Assembly: GCA_000768855.1 (NCBI GenBank)
Contig: JRAN01000012.1
Coordinates: 110,900 to 174,899 of the forward strand
DNA from: Porphyromonadaceae bacterium COT-184 OH4590
Lineage (GTDB): Bacteria; Bacteroidota; Bacteroidia; Bacteroidales; Paludibacteraceae
Length of the DNA stretch: 64,000 nucleotides
Direction of reading: 5' to 3'
The translations under genes and the position numbers were made by a program. Position 1 is the stretch's first letter. Every line of letters starts with the position of its first letter. This document shows, piece by piece, positions 18,551 through 28,068 of the stretch. Below the pieces are notes generated by a model. The model was not told the DNA's origin, made no database searches, and worked only from the letters and a program-made list of their open reading frames with translations.

Positions 18551-19261
18551 TTACTTCTTGCCTCCTCCACGAAGCATATTGACAAGGTCGTTCGAATATT
18601 TGTCCATATTGGCAACTATTCTATCTATTTGTCCGTTAAGCAAATAGTATCCTGAATAAGCCAAAATACCTACAAAAAGTCCTACTCCCGAACAAATCAT
18701 TTTTTGATAAAGACCGTCGGCGATAGTGGCTATCTCGAATTCATTGGTTTGAGCTATGTTGAAAAATATTGTGATAACTCCGAATATTGTTCCCAGAAAA
18801 CCCAACATAGGAGCTACCGAAGCAGTTATACCAAGCCAATTCATATGACGTTCCATAATGGTTACTTGTTGACTTGCCTCACTTTGCATTGCATTCTGAA
18901 CAGCCTCTATATCATTATTAACCTGACTCAAACCTGCGGCTATTACCTTGCTATATGAATTAGTGCCTGCTTGACAAAACTTTTCGGCACTCTCAAATTT
19001 GTATTCGTAAACCAAATCTTTTATTCGAGCAAACCAAACCGAGTCGGATTTACCTAAACCCTTGAGAACTACTATTCTCTCTATCATTACATATATGGAT
19101 AGAGCAAGTAATAGAAACAAGGGCAACAGTATCCAACCTCCTTTCAACAAGAGGGTAAAGTAATTCTCTGAAATATCTGCTGCCGGCTGTACCACTTGTG
19201 GTGTGGTAGTTGCAATCTGGTTGATAGTGTCTTGCACTGCATTAGGGATTTGTAATAACAT
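18551..19261 (-). CDS. exbB: MotA/TolQ/ExbB proton channel protein
   Basis: This is the pentameric inner-membrane proton channel that energises TonB. The 236-residue product has three membrane helices: about 35-60, then a pair at about 140-175 and 185-215, with a cytoplasmic loop between. It contains the signature ITASVAPMLGFLGTIFGVI. The first helix follows an N-terminal Gln/Thr-rich segment. Order and spacing with pdxJ (46 bases) and exbD (27 bases) support one transcript. Confidence 0.9.
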   Translation of the reverse strand: MLLQIPNAVQDTINQIATTTPQVVQPAADISENYFTLLLKGGWILLPLFLLLALSIYVMIERIVVLKGLGKSDSVWFARIKDLVYEYKFESAEKFCQAGTNSYSKVIAAGLSQVNNDIEAVQNAMQSEASQQVTIMERHMNWLGITASVAPMLGFLGTIFGVITIFFNIAQTNEFEIATIADGLYQKMICSGVGLFVGILAYSGYYLLNGQIDRIVANMDKYSNDLVNMLRGGGKK

Positions 19262-19307
19262 ATTTTTTTTAAAATTATTTGTTTATAAAATATTGTTTAA
19301 TAAAAAG

Positions 19308-20024
19308 TTATAAAGTAAGACATTTCTTATACTCTGTAATGGTTTTCTCCAAACCCAAATACAGAGCATCTGCTATCAAAGCGTGTCCTATACTTACTTC
19401 CGAGAGAGTAGGTATGTGTTTGGCGAAGTATTTTAAGTTCTCCAAACTCAAATCGTGTCCTGCATTTACTTTCAATCCGCATTTTTGAGCTACTTCGGCT
19501 GCACGGACAAAGTCTTTTACCGCATCTTGTGGATTGTTTTTGTACATTGCAGCATATGGTTCGGTATATAACTCTATTCTGTCGGTATTGGTTTTGGCTG
19601 CAGCTTCGATATTTGCAATGTCTGTACCGACAAAAATGGATACTCTCACCCCCAATTCTTTGAAATGAGATACCAAATCACTTAAATGGTTTTGATGCTC
19701 TATACAATCCCAACCTGCGTTTGACGTAATAGCATCGGGAGCGTCTGGAACAAGTGTTACTTGATTAGGTTTGATTTTCTCGATCAAATCCACAAATTTT
19801 CCTTCCGGATTGCCCTCTATATTAAACTCTGTGGTTATATTAGACTTTAACACATATACGTCTGAATATTTTATATGACGTTCATCGGGACGTGGGTGTA
19901 CTGTGATACCGTCTGCCCCGAATTTTTCGCAATCCAGAGCGACCTGCAACACATTAGGTACATTGCCTCCGCGTGAATTACGCAAAGTAGCTATTTTATT
20001 TACATTTACACTTAACTTAATCAT
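19308..20024 (-). CDS. pdxJ: Pyridoxine 5'-phosphate synthase
   Basis: PdxJ condenses 1-deoxyxylulose 5-phosphate with 3-amino-2-oxopropyl phosphate to form pyridoxine 5'-phosphate. The 238-residue TIM-barrel product starts with the typical [18 protein letters not shown]. It has the active-site [22 protein letters not shown], and [12 protein letters not shown] with [13 protein letters not shown] near the C-terminus. It is the first gene of the pdxJ-exbB-exbD-tonB series. Confidence 0.93.
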   Translation of the reverse strand: MIKLSVNVNKIATLRNSRGGNVPNVLQVALDCEKFGADGITVHPRPDERHIKYSDVYVLKSNITTEFNIEGNPEGKFVDLIEKIKPNQVTLVPDAPDAITSNAGWDCIEHQNHLSDLVSHFKELGVRVSIFVGTDIANIEAAAKTNTDRIELYTEPYAAMYKNNPQDAVKDFVRAAEVAQKCGLKVNAGHDLSLENLKYFAKHIPTLSEVSIGHALIADALYLGLEKTITEYKKCLTL

Positions 20025-20146
20025 TCTATTTTACTTTAAAAAACTATATTTATCTGTTTTCAAGTTTATATAATTGTACAAAGGTATAAGATTTTTGTAA
20101 ATAAGAAATTATTTTTTTATGGATTATAGACAGCAGTAATAATGTC

Positions 20147-20902
20147 TTAAAAAGACTCAATAATAGCTACAAAGTCGTTTGCTTTCAACGAGGCTCCTCC
20201 TATAAGCCCTCCATCTACATCGGGTTTTGAGAATAGCTCTTTGGCATTTGCAGAGTTACAACTGCCTCCGTACAATATGGTGGTGTCGTTGGCTATTGTA
20301 TCGCCGTACTTTTCGTTTATTAGTGAACGAATAAAAGAGTGCATCTCTTGTGCCTGCTCCGAGGTAGCAGTAAGCCCTGTGCCAATAGCCCAAACAGGTT
20401 CGTAAGCGATTACCAGCTGCTTAAACTCCTCAGGCGAAAGATTGAATACCGACCCTTCGAGCTGTGCTTTTACAATGGCGTTTTGATTGCCCGCCTCACG
20501 TTCTTCTTTTGTCTCTCCGATACAGAATATGGGTTTCAGATTGTTCTCCAAAGCCAAAGCCACTTTCTGCTTTAATATTTCGTAGGTTTCGCCGTAGTAG
20601 GTTCTGCGTTCCGAATGTCCTATTATACAGTATTTTGCTCCGGTAGAAGCTACCATCGCTGCCGACACCTCTCCTGTGTATGCTCCGGAAACTTTATCGG
20701 CACAGTTTTGGGCCGAAACTTTTATTGAGCTTTCTCTTAGCAGTTCGGTTACCGAAGCCAAATGTACAAACGGAACACCTATTATTACGTCGCATTTTAG
20801 GTTTTTACCCGATGTAGCATAAGCTATCTCTTTGGTCAGAGCAATACCTTCTGTCAGAGTCTTATTCATTTTCCAATTACCTGCTACAATATTTTTCCTC
20901 AT
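20147..20902 (-). CDS. tpiA: Triosephosphate isomerase
   Basis: This glycolytic enzyme interconverts dihydroxyacetone phosphate and glyceraldehyde 3-phosphate. The 251-residue product has the substrate-binding GNWKMNK, catalytic His in IIGHSERR, catalytic Glu in [11 protein letters not shown], and the phosphate-gripping YGGSCN and GLIGGASL. It is third in a DUF1599-DoxX-tpiA series that is conserved in Bacteroidales, 36 bases after the DoxX-type gene. Confidence 0.95.
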   Translation of the reverse strand: MRKNIVAGNWKMNKTLTEGIALTKEIAYATSGKNLKCDVIIGVPFVHLASVTELLRESSIKVSAQNCADKVSGAYTGEVSAAMVASTGAKYCIIGHSERRTYYGETYEILKQKVALALENNLKPIFCIGETKEEREAGNQNAIVKAQLEGSVFNLSPEEFKQLVIAYEPVWAIGTGLTATSEQAQEMHSFIRSLINEKYGDTIANDTTILYGGSCNSANAKELFSKPDVDGGLIGGASLKANDFVAIIESF

Positions 20903-20938
20903 AATGATGCAATTTGTTTTATATAATAATTTAATGAA

Positions 20939-22147
20939 TTAAATGTTGTTTTTCAATAAAAATTTTTCAAACGATTGTTTTGTATTATTTGCATTCCATT
21001 TGTCGATGACTACACCCTCTTTCAAGACCATTACTCCGGGATTGGCTCGAATCATTGTCTTTAAAGGTATAGCGTCGGTAGTATAGAATGGAAACAACGC
21101 CTCGCTTGTCTGTATGAATCTGTCGATTATATCCGGAGTGGCTGCAGTAAGAGCCATTACTCTATATCCTTTTTCGTTCATCTGTGTATATATATGATTC
21201 AACTCCTCAACAGCGTTTTCGTTGGCTCTGTTTAGATTGTACATTATGAAAAGAAACACATAATTGCTATCTTGCAAAACCTCTTCGGTAATATCTCCGT
21301 CTTCGGGCGACTCTATCGAAAAATCGTGAATAGGAGGCTCATAGCCCTTTTTAATCAGTTTTGTGTTTTGTGAAACATATTCCCAATTGATAGTATCGTT
21401 CCACGGAGTCTCTGAAAGAGACTCAAATACCTTCTCCTCTCCGCTTACCTTGTTTTTATATGTAAATGAGGTAGAATACTCATCGGCAGGAGCTCCTTCG
21501 GGAATTTTCATAAGCTCGTAGATATTGTTACCTACCTTGTAAGGCAAAAAGTCGATAAGAGGCAGATTTTGCAGACAATATATCGAAAGAGTTATGGAAA
21601 AAACAAAGAAAGACAAAGCCACAAGTTTAGATGGTAGTGGCGAGAGATAGGGTTTGTTGTATTTTTCAAAAAACAGTATGGCTATTATTATTACCAGAAG
21701 TATTACATTTTTCCAGAATGTCTCCCAATTTGTCAGTTTCAGAGCATCACCGAAGCAACCACAATCTGCTACGGCATTGGTAGTGGCTAGCCAAAGAGTG
21801 AGCGAAGTCATTGCAACCATAAACAAAAGAGCACTCCATGAAAAGAATTTGAGATGTATGCCGGTAATCAAACCAAGCCCTATGGCAAACTCAAAAGCTA
21901 TCATAAATACGCTTCCCCACAGAGTCGGATAGTATAGCATAGGCACGCCCATTGCCTGAAAGTAATCAAACATCTTGTAAGTGTGTCCCAAAGGGTCTAT
22001 AGCTTTTACAAAACCGGAATATATAAATACCAGTCCGAAAATTATTCTTAAAATAAGCCCTATAACCCTAAACGAAGGGGCTTGTTCCTGATTTACAAGT
22101 TTGGTTTTAAGTTCGTTGTTGATATTATTTAGTGTGTCGCTTATCAT
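20939..22147 (-). CDS. DoxX-type membrane protein with thioredoxin-like tail (BT_3928 family)
   Basis: The 402-residue product has a four-helix DoxX/MauE-like membrane domain (about 27-160) with RIIFGLVFIYSGFVKAIDPLG and a CGCFGD motif. A fifth helix follows, then a soluble C-terminal region of thioredoxin-like appearance (about 280-402, VFLFIMYNLNRANENAVEEL) without a visible CxxC. Such proteins are presumed to work in redox or envelope processes, but the function is not known. Its ATG overlaps the DUF1599 stop (ATGA), which points to translational coupling. Confidence 0.75.
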   Translation of the reverse strand: MISDTLNNINNELKTKLVNQEQAPSFRVIGLILRIIFGLVFIYSGFVKAIDPLGHTYKMFDYFQAMGVPMLYYPTLWGSVFMIAFEFAIGLGLITGIHLKFFSWSALLFMVAMTSLTLWLATTNAVADCGCFGDALKLTNWETFWKNVILLVIIIAILFFEKYNKPYLSPLPSKLVALSFFVFSITLSIYCLQNLPLIDFLPYKVGNNIYELMKIPEGAPADEYSTSFTYKNKVSGEEKVFESLSETPWNDTINWEYVSQNTKLIKKGYEPPIHDFSIESPEDGDITEEVLQDSNYVFLFIMYNLNRANENAVEELNHIYTQMNEKGYRVMALTAATPDIIDRFIQTSEALFPFYTTDAIPLKTMIRANPGVMVLKEGVVIDKWNANNTKQSFEKFLLKNNI

Positions 22148-22692
22148 CTGTTTGTCTTATCCTCCATATTTTTGATAATGTAAAAAACGGCATAGTTAAG
22201 CATATCGTAGTAATTGGCGTCTATGCCTTCTGAGGCCAATGTATGGCCGTTGTTGTCTTCAATAGTCTTTGTGCGATTTATTTTTTGTAGAATCAAATCG
22301 GTGTATGATTGTACTCGCATAAGTCGCCACACTTCGTTATAATCGTGATTTTTGGCAATCATAAGCGTTTTTGCCTCTTTGATAAAATGGTCATACCATT
22401 CAATGGCTTCCTGTGCGGTTGTGTTGATAATGTCGGAGTACCCAAGCTGAAGTTGTATAAGTCCTATTACGGAATAATTGACTATCCCCACGAGTTCAGA
22501 TGTGATGTCTTCGTCTATCTTGGCTATCTTACCTTGTTCAATGTTGCGTATTCGGCTCGCTTTGATAAATATCTGGTCTGTTACAGACTCTTGTCGCATT
22601 ATACGCCAAGCAGCACCATAATCCGAAAGTTTTTTTACAAAAATATTTCGACATATGGATATTGCTTTATCAAATTGTTGTTCGGTTGTCAT
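22144..22692 (-). CDS. DUF1599 domain protein
   Basis: The 182-residue product contains two copies of the DUF1599 pattern: KLSDYGAAWRIMR near 20-32 and KNHDYNEVWRLMRVQSYTDLI near 115-135. The family is annotated elsewhere as a nucleotide-modification-associated domain, but in Bacteroidales the gene simply precedes the DoxX-type gene and tpiA. It probably starts the transcript. Biochemical function is unknown. Confidence 0.8.
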   Translation of the reverse strand: MTTEQQFDKAISICRNIFVKKLSDYGAAWRIMRQESVTDQIFIKASRIRNIEQGKIAKIDEDITSELVGIVNYSVIGLIQLQLGYSDIINTTAQEAIEWYDHFIKEAKTLMIAKNHDYNEVWRLMRVQSYTDLILQKINRTKTIEDNNGHTLASEGIDANYYDMLNYAVFYIIKNMEDKTNR

Positions 22693-23301
22693 TTGGTTAT
22701 TTACTCGTTATAAATAAGTTCAAATACTGGTGTGTTATTCACAAATTCCTATAAACATACAAACTTGCAAAGTTACTATAATTTGCCGTAAAATTTGATA
22801 GTTTTAGATATAATTTGTATATATTTTTTTCATTTCCGTCCCAAATAGCATATTATGGATAGAAAAATAAGGTTGTTTAAGTTGTTTAAGATATGCATTT
22901 TATAAGGTTTAACAATAACCCCAACCTTTTTATGAACACGAAAAAAACACTTTTTTACAGATTATTTCAAAAATGACCCTTTTGGGGTTTTCAAAAAAAC
23001 AGTAAATACATATCTAATAGTTGTGAGATATTCGCAACGGGCTTTGTTCTGCAACGGGAATCTTAATCAATCTATGCCTGCAAAACATCACTTCCCAAAT
23101 CGAACTTGGACTATCGAAATAGACACCATACTACGAAGATATTTCAAACTTTATATTATGCTTTTTATCAGAGTTTGAGACAGTCTCTTAGTTTTAAACA
23201 ATTAAAAAACGTTTAGGACACTATTGATAGAATACTATTTTTTTTTATATCTTTGTAAAATTTTTGAAAGTTAAATAATAAAAAAGGAGTTATAATTAAT
23301 A
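22693..23301. other. 609-base intergenic region between divergent operons
   Basis: No convincing gene is seen. It holds a tandem GTTGTTTAA pair near 22870-22890, a CAACCTT block near 22920-22930 that could pair with AAGGTTG near 22870, and a small ACCC-TTTT-GGGGT hairpin near 22976-22990. The right end has the dsbD promoter. The longest open frame (34 residues, from about 23073) looks like chance. The length suggests a lost gene or a small RNA. Confidence 0.4.
23224..23255 (+). promoter_or_regulatory. Putative promoter of the dsbD operon
   Basis: A TTG at 23224-23226 and, 21 bases later, TATCTTTG at 23248-23255 match the Bacteroides -33/-7 pattern. The leader to the ATG at 23302 would be about 40 bases. 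Confidence 0.55.
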
Positions 23302-25323
23302 ATGAGAAAATTAAATTTGTTGTTATTCGCTATTGTTATCGGCATCGTATCATTGTCTGCACAGATGTTTGAGCCGGTGAAGTGGAAATTTTCGTCTAAA
23401 AATATAGACGATTCTACAGTAGAACTTATATTTAATGCCACAATCGAAAAAGGTTGGCATCTGTACTCTATGAAGCTGCCGGAAGACGGACCTCTACCTA
23501 CTCAGTTTATCTTCGAAAGTAAAAAGGGTGCTACCCTCGAAGGCTCTGTAGTAGCCAAAAGTAAACTTATAGAAGAGTACGATAAGATATTTGAAATGAC
23601 ACTTGGGTATTACAACTCTTCTGCAAGTTTTTCCCAAAAAATTAAATTCAATCCCGAAAGAGGATACAAAGTAGATGGTTATATTAAGTTTCAGTCGTGT
23701 AACGATGAGGCTTGTATCAATGGAGAGGCTCCTTTTAGTTTTGAACTAAAAGGCAAAAAAACACTTGCCGATGAGCCTGCTGCAGCAGTGACCAACGATG
23801 GTGCAATTGCCGTTACAGATACTGCTCAAGTTGTTGTGGAGGTAGGAGATGCTGTTTCGTCATCTTCGACAGGTGATATATTCGCTCCGGCTCTTGATAA
23901 ACTCGATAAATACAACAAAGAAGCTGGTAGCACATCGGCTACAGCAGGTCGCTCTTTGGTTTGGATATTCTTTATGGGTATGCTTGGTGGTCTTATTGCT
24001 CTTATTACACCTTGTGTTTGGCCAGTTATACCGATGACAGTGAGTTTCTTCCTCAAACGTTCGGGCGAAAACAAAGCACAGGCTCGCAAAGACGCTATTC
24101 TCTACGGTTTGGGTATAGTAATAATATATGTATTGCTTGGGCTTTTGATAACCCTTATCTTTGGACCTAACGCACTGAATGCCCTTTCGACAAATGCTAT
24201 CTTCAACGTATTTTTGTTTGTACTCCTTATCGTGTTTGCAATATCGTTCTTTGGAGTGTTTGAGATAACATTGCCAGCATCTTGGTCGTCTAAAATGGAT
24301 GCTAAAGCCTCGTCAACCACAGGTTTTATAAGTATCTTCTTTATGTCGTTTGTGTTGGTAATAGTGTCGTTTTCTTGCACCGGTCCTATCATCGGATTTT
24401 TGCTTGTAAACGTTACCTCAGGTGGTCTTTGGGCTCCAATGCTTGGAATGCTCGGCTTTGCTATCGCTTTGGCTATACCATTTAGCTTTTTTGCTTTCTT
24501 TCCGTCATTGCTTAAGTCTATGCCAAAATCGGGTGGCTGGCTCAATACCGTTAAGGTGGTGCTTGCTTTTATAGAACTTGCTTTTGCCCTCAAATTCTTG
24601 TCGGTAGCCGACCTTGCTTATGGTTGGGGCATACTCGACCGCGAGGTGTTCCTCGTATTGTGGATAGTTATTTTTGCTCTGCTTGGGTTCTATCTTTTGG
24701 GTAAATTGCGTTTCCCACACGACGACGAGGAGGACAGAGTCTCTATACCTAAGTTTTTCCTTGCCACTATTTCGCTTGCCTTTGCTATTTATATGATACC
24801 CGGCTTATGGGGTGCTCCATTGAAGGCTGTATCGGCATTTTCGCCTCCGATGAATACGCAAGACTTTACTATGTACGAAAATCATTTGGAAGCACATTAC
24901 TCTGATTATGAGTTGGGTATGGCTGCAGCTAAGGTACAGAAAAAACCTGTTGTGGTCGACTTCTCAGGTTTCGGTTGTGTAAACTGCCGTAAGATGGAGG
25001 CTGCCGTATGGACAGACAACAAGGTTCACGACAAACTCAAAAACGACTTCATACTGATTTCGCTAATGGTAGATGACAAAACTCCGCTACCCGAGGTCAT
25101 TGAGGTTGAGGAGAACGGTACAAAACGCAAACTTCGCACTTTGGGTGATAAGTATTCTTATATACAGCGTCACAGATTTGGAGCAAACGCACAACCGTTT
25201 TATGTAATTCTTGACGAAAACGGAGACCCAATGGCAGGTTCTTACGCTTTTAGCGAGAGTGTCGATGATTTCTTGAAGTTCCTTGATTTTGGAATGAGAA
25301 ATTATAAAGAAAAAAATAAATAA
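23302..25323 (+). CDS. DsbD-like thiol:disulfide interchange protein
   Basis: This is an inner-membrane reductase that carries electrons from cytoplasmic thioredoxin to periplasmic proteins. The 673-residue product has a signal peptide (1-20). A periplasmic DsbD-alpha-like domain follows at about 23-160, with two Cys in CNDEAC. A multi-helix cytochrome c biogenesis-type domain spans about 215-500 (LIALITPCVWPVIPMTVSFF and FSCTGPIIGF carry the membrane cysteines). A thioredoxin-like C-terminal domain has the C559-V-N-C562 site (FSGFGCVNCRK). It heads a tight operon of five genes with gaps of 8-17 bases. Confidence 0.88.
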   Translation: MRKLNLLLFAIVIGIVSLSAQMFEPVKWKFSSKNIDDSTVELIFNATIEKGWHLYSMKLPEDGPLPTQFIFESKKGATLEGSVVAKSKLIEEYDKIFEMTLGYYNSSASFSQKIKFNPERGYKVDGYIKFQSCNDEACINGEAPFSFELKGKKTLADEPAAAVTNDGAIAVTDTAQVVVEVGDAVSSSSTGDIFAPALDKLDKYNKEAGSTSATAGRSLVWIFFMGMLGGLIALITPCVWPVIPMTVSFFLKRSGENKAQARKDAILYGLGIVIIYVLLGLLITLIFGPNALNALSTNAIFNVFLFVLLIVFAISFFGVFEITLPASWSSKMDAKASSTTGFISIFFMSFVLVIVSFSCTGPIIGFLLVNVTSGGLWAPMLGMLGFAIALAIPFSFFAFFPSLLKSMPKSGGWLNTVKVVLAFIELAFALKFLSVADLAYGWGILDREVFLVLWIVIFALLGFYLLGKLRFPHDDEEDRVSIPKFFLATISLAFAIYMIPGLWGAPLKAVSAFSPPMNTQDFTMYENHLEAHYSDYELGMAAAKVQKKPVVVDFSGFGCVNCRKMEAAVWTDNKVHDKLKNDFILISLMVDDKTPLPEVIEVEENGTKRKLRTLGDKYSYIQRHRFGANAQPFYVILDENGDPMAGSYAFSESVDDFLKFLDFGMRNYKEKNK

Positions 25324-25340
25324 TATAAAAAATAGAATAG

Positions 25341-25811
25341 ATGAATATTAAAAAAATAGAATTCTCTATTATATTTGTACTCTGCTGTGTTTCTGCCTTA
25401 TCGCAGAAACACAGCAATGGAGTAGAGCCTAATATCGTAAAGGAGATGATAGAGAGTAATAGTTTTAAAATAAATATTTTAAATATCACTCGTGATAATC
25501 AAACTCTTGCAATATATTCAAAAAATAGTATTGAAGTAAAAGGCGATACGATAAAGGCGAGTTTTCCATATTTTTATAGAGACGACAACCCTAAAACAGC
25601 CACTCAGTCTAATATAGAGATAGATACGGCTATAAAGAAAATTTCGGTTAAAGATAAAAAGAATGATGGTCGTTTTGAGATTAAAATAGTGACGGCAGCA
25701 CCTAAAAAATATACCATTGTAATAAATGTGAGGTATGATGCTTATTGCACTATTCAAGTAACCGACAAACAAAATACCGTAACATATAACGGACGTTTGC
25801 AAACTAAATAA
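25341..25811 (+). CDS. Secreted DUF4251-like protein
   Basis: The 156-residue product has a signal peptide (about 1-22, ending SALSQ) and a beta-rich body. The segment KYTIVINVRYDAYCTIQV followed by VTYNGRL resembles the C-terminal block of the Bacteroidetes DUF4251 family, whose function is unknown. It is the second gene of the dsbD operon, 17 bases after dsbD. The assignment rests on pattern only. Confidence 0.6.
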   Translation: MNIKKIEFSIIFVLCCVSALSQKHSNGVEPNIVKEMIESNSFKINILNITRDNQTLAIYSKNSIEVKGDTIKASFPYFYRDDNPKTATQSNIEIDTAIKKISVKDKKNDGRFEIKIVTAAPKKYTIVINVRYDAYCTIQVTDKQNTVTYNGRLQTK

Positions 25812-25824
25812 ATGAATATTCGGT

Positions 25825-26016
25825 ATGGACAAAAAGTTAACCAAGTCTGACAACAAAATGATTTTTGGAGTATGTGCCGGTATAGCCGAGTATTTTGGCT
25901 GGGATATAACCCTTACTCGAATTATTTATACCATACTTACTGTATGTACCGCTTTTTCGGGTACTATTGTTTATCTAATAATGGCATTGTTAATGCCTCA
26001 AAAATCACAAAATTAA
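25825..26016 (+). CDS. PspC domain protein
   Basis: The 63-residue product is a single PspC domain: KLTKSDNKMIFGVCAGIAEYFGWD, then one hydrophobic helix (about 36-58, LTVCTAFSGTIVYLIMALLMP). PspC proteins sense or respond to envelope stress in some bacteria. This minimal form lacks the C-terminal extension found in larger Bacteroidetes PspC proteins. It lies 13 bases after the DUF4251-like gene. Confidence 0.85.
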   Translation: MDKKLTKSDNKMIFGVCAGIAEYFGWDITLTRIIYTILTVCTAFSGTIVYLIMALLMPQKSQN

Positions 26017-26024
26017 GTGTTCGT

Positions 26025-26576
26025 ATGAAAAAATATTTTTTTGCAATAATAGCAATATTCACAATATTTTCCTGTGAGAGTGCACAAAACTACTCTGTGC
26101 AGCTGGATAATCAACGGAAGCAGATAAAGGAGTATATAGCCGACCATAATATAACTCTTATAAATGAGTTTCCAACAGATTCTATTTTCAAACCAAATGA
26201 ATATTTGTGGTTGAATGAAGATAGCATTGTATTCCACCTTGCCCAAAAGGGATTTGGCGACTCCGTCAAAGTAGGTGACCGTCTGTATATTCGTTGGATT
26301 CAATACTCTTTGGACGGCAAAGACTCTGTAAGCTATTGGAATACGGGAGATTTGAGTTATCCGCTGGAAATCATATACGACCCTGACCCTAACTCTCCTC
26401 GCAACTACAATCGTACAAATACCAATTGTATAGGTTGGCAGAGTGCTATACGAATGATGAAACGCTCTGATGCTATAGCCGATTTTATAGTGCCGTCGCC
26501 TATAGGTACATTAGATGCTTTTAATGAGGTTAAGGCATATCGTTATAAATTTACATTTAAGATTTTACCCAAATAA
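26025..26576 (+). CDS. DUF4827-like lipoprotein
   Basis: The ATG at 26025 gives 183 residues with a lipoprotein signal (C17 in IFSCES). The body (ADHNITLINEFPTDS, VFHLAQKGFGDSVKVGDRLYIRW) resembles the FKBP-like DUF4827 family of Bacteroidales. The open frame extends upstream to 25872, but that part overlaps the PspC gene and is not needed. In Bacteroides a DUF4827 gene also precedes the phosphohexomutase gene, which supports the call. Peptidyl-prolyl isomerase activity is unproven. Confidence 0.75.
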   Translation: MKKYFFAIIAIFTIFSCESAQNYSVQLDNQRKQIKEYIADHNITLINEFPTDSIFKPNEYLWLNEDSIVFHLAQKGFGDSVKVGDRLYIRWIQYSLDGKDSVSYWNTGDLSYPLEIIYDPDPNSPRNYNRTNTNCIGWQSAIRMMKRSDAIADFIVPSPIGTLDAFNEVKAYRYKFTFKILPK

Positions 26577-26584
26577 TCTTTTTT

Positions 26585-28012
26585 ATGACACTTATAAAAT
26601 CTATTTCGGGTATTCGCGGTACAATTGGCGGTAAGGTTAGCGATAATCTTACGCCTTTTGATATAGTGAAATTCGTCTCGGCGTATGCCGAATGGCTAAA
26701 AGAGACATCTAATGCGGTCGATAACAAGAAGTTGAAGGTGGTAGTAGGACGCGACGCGCGTTTGTCGGGATTGATGGTTGAAAATCTCGTATGTGGTACT
26801 CTTGTTGGCTGTGGCATTGATGTGGTGAATATAGGTTTGGCAACTACGCCGACGACCGAAATATCAGTTACAGCCGAGCAAGCCGACGGCGGTATCATTA
26901 TCACTGCAAGCCACAATCCTAAGCAGTGGAACGCCCTGAAACTGCTCGACTCAAAAGGCGAATTTCTTTCAAAAGCCAATGGCGAAACCATTTTAGCTAT
27001 CGCAGAGCGACCCGACTCCAAATATGCCGAAGTAGATGATTTGGGCAAAATATCGTACAAAGATATGACCCAATATCATATAGATAGCGTTCTCGCTTTG
27101 GAGCTTGTGGATGTGGAGGCTATCCGCAATGCAAACTTCTCGGTAGTTATCGACTGTGTCAATTCCGTTGGCGGTGTCGTTATCCCACAACTGCTAAAGG
27201 CGTTGGGTGTGAACAATGTAATCTGCCTCAATTGCGAACCGACAGGTAATTTTGCCCACAATCCCGAACCGCTCAAAGAGAACCTCACCGAAATATCGTC
27301 GTATATTGCTCAAAACAAAGTAGATGTAGGGTTTGTTGTCGATCCCGACGTTGATCGTTTGGCAATAGTATGCGAAGATGGCGAGATGTTTGGCGAGGAG
27401 TACACCCTTGTGTCGGTTGCCGACTATGTTCTGAGCAATACCAAAGGCAATACCGTGAGCAATTTAAGTTCTACAAGGGCTTTGGCTGACGTTACTGTAA
27501 TGCACGGAGGCAACTACTATGCTGCTGCTGTGGGTGAGGTGAATGTGGTGGAGAAGATGAAAGAGGTTGGTGCCGTTATCGGAGGAGAGGGCAATGGCGG
27601 TGTTATATATCCTGCATCGCACTACGGACGCGATGCTTTGGTGGGTATTGCCTTGTTCCTCACACTATTAGCAAAAAAGGCGATGAAGGTATCGGAGCTT
27701 AGAGCCATTTATCCGAACTATTTTATCTCAAAAAACAAGATAGAGCTTACCTCTAAAATAGACGTCGATACCATATTGGAGGTTATCAAAGGTAATTATA
27801 AACATTACAAAATCAACGATATAGACGGCGTTAAAATAGATTTTCCACAGGGCTGGGTTCATCTGCGTAAGTCGAATACCGAGCCAATAGTCCGTATCTA
27901 TTCTGAGGCTCCGACAGAGGAGCAGGCAGACAAATTTGCTTGTGCCATTATATCCGAAATAGAGCGGATAGTAGGGGATATGGATGGGGGCTTAGAGAGA
28001 GATTTATTTTAA
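26585..28012 (+). CDS. glmM: Phosphoglucosamine mutase / phosphomannomutase family
   Basis: This alpha-D-phosphohexomutase most likely makes glucosamine 1-phosphate for UDP-GlcNAc, and so for peptidoglycan and lipid A. The 475-residue product has the phosphoserine loop TASHNP (S109), the metal loop DPDVDR near 255, the sugar-binding GEGNGGV near 338 and the phosphate-binding RKSNTEP near 440. The family members are alike enough that a phosphomannomutase role cannot be excluded. It is the last gene of the dsbD operon, 8 bases after the DUF4827-like gene. Confidence 0.85.
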   Translation: MTLIKSISGIRGTIGGKVSDNLTPFDIVKFVSAYAEWLKETSNAVDNKKLKVVVGRDARLSGLMVENLVCGTLVGCGIDVVNIGLATTPTTEISVTAEQADGGIIITASHNPKQWNALKLLDSKGEFLSKANGETILAIAERPDSKYAEVDDLGKISYKDMTQYHIDSVLALELVDVEAIRNANFSVVIDCVNSVGGVVIPQLLKALGVNNVICLNCEPTGNFAHNPEPLKENLTEISSYIAQNKVDVGFVVDPDVDRLAIVCEDGEMFGEEYTLVSVADYVLSNTKGNTVSNLSSTRALADVTVMHGGNYYAAAVGEVNVVEKMKEVGAVIGGEGNGGVIYPASHYGRDALVGIALFLTLLAKKAMKVSELRAIYPNYFISKNKIELTSKIDVDTILEVIKGNYKHYKINDIDGVKIDFPQGWVHLRKSNTEPIVRIYSEAPTEEQADKFACAIISEIERIVGDMDGGLERDLF

Positions 28013-28032
28013 GCATTAAAAGTTATAAGCAC

Positions 28033-28063
28033 TTTTTATATTGTGTGGATTTTTGTAATTTTG
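28033..28063 (+). promoter_or_regulatory. Promoter-like pair before the methyltransferase relic
   Basis: TTTT at 28033-28036, 19 bases, then TAATTTTG at 28056-28063 fits the Bacteroides promoter pattern with one mismatch in the -33 box. Methyltransferase homology begins about six bases after the -7 box. Confidence 0.5.
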
Positions 28064-28068
28064 CCCCC

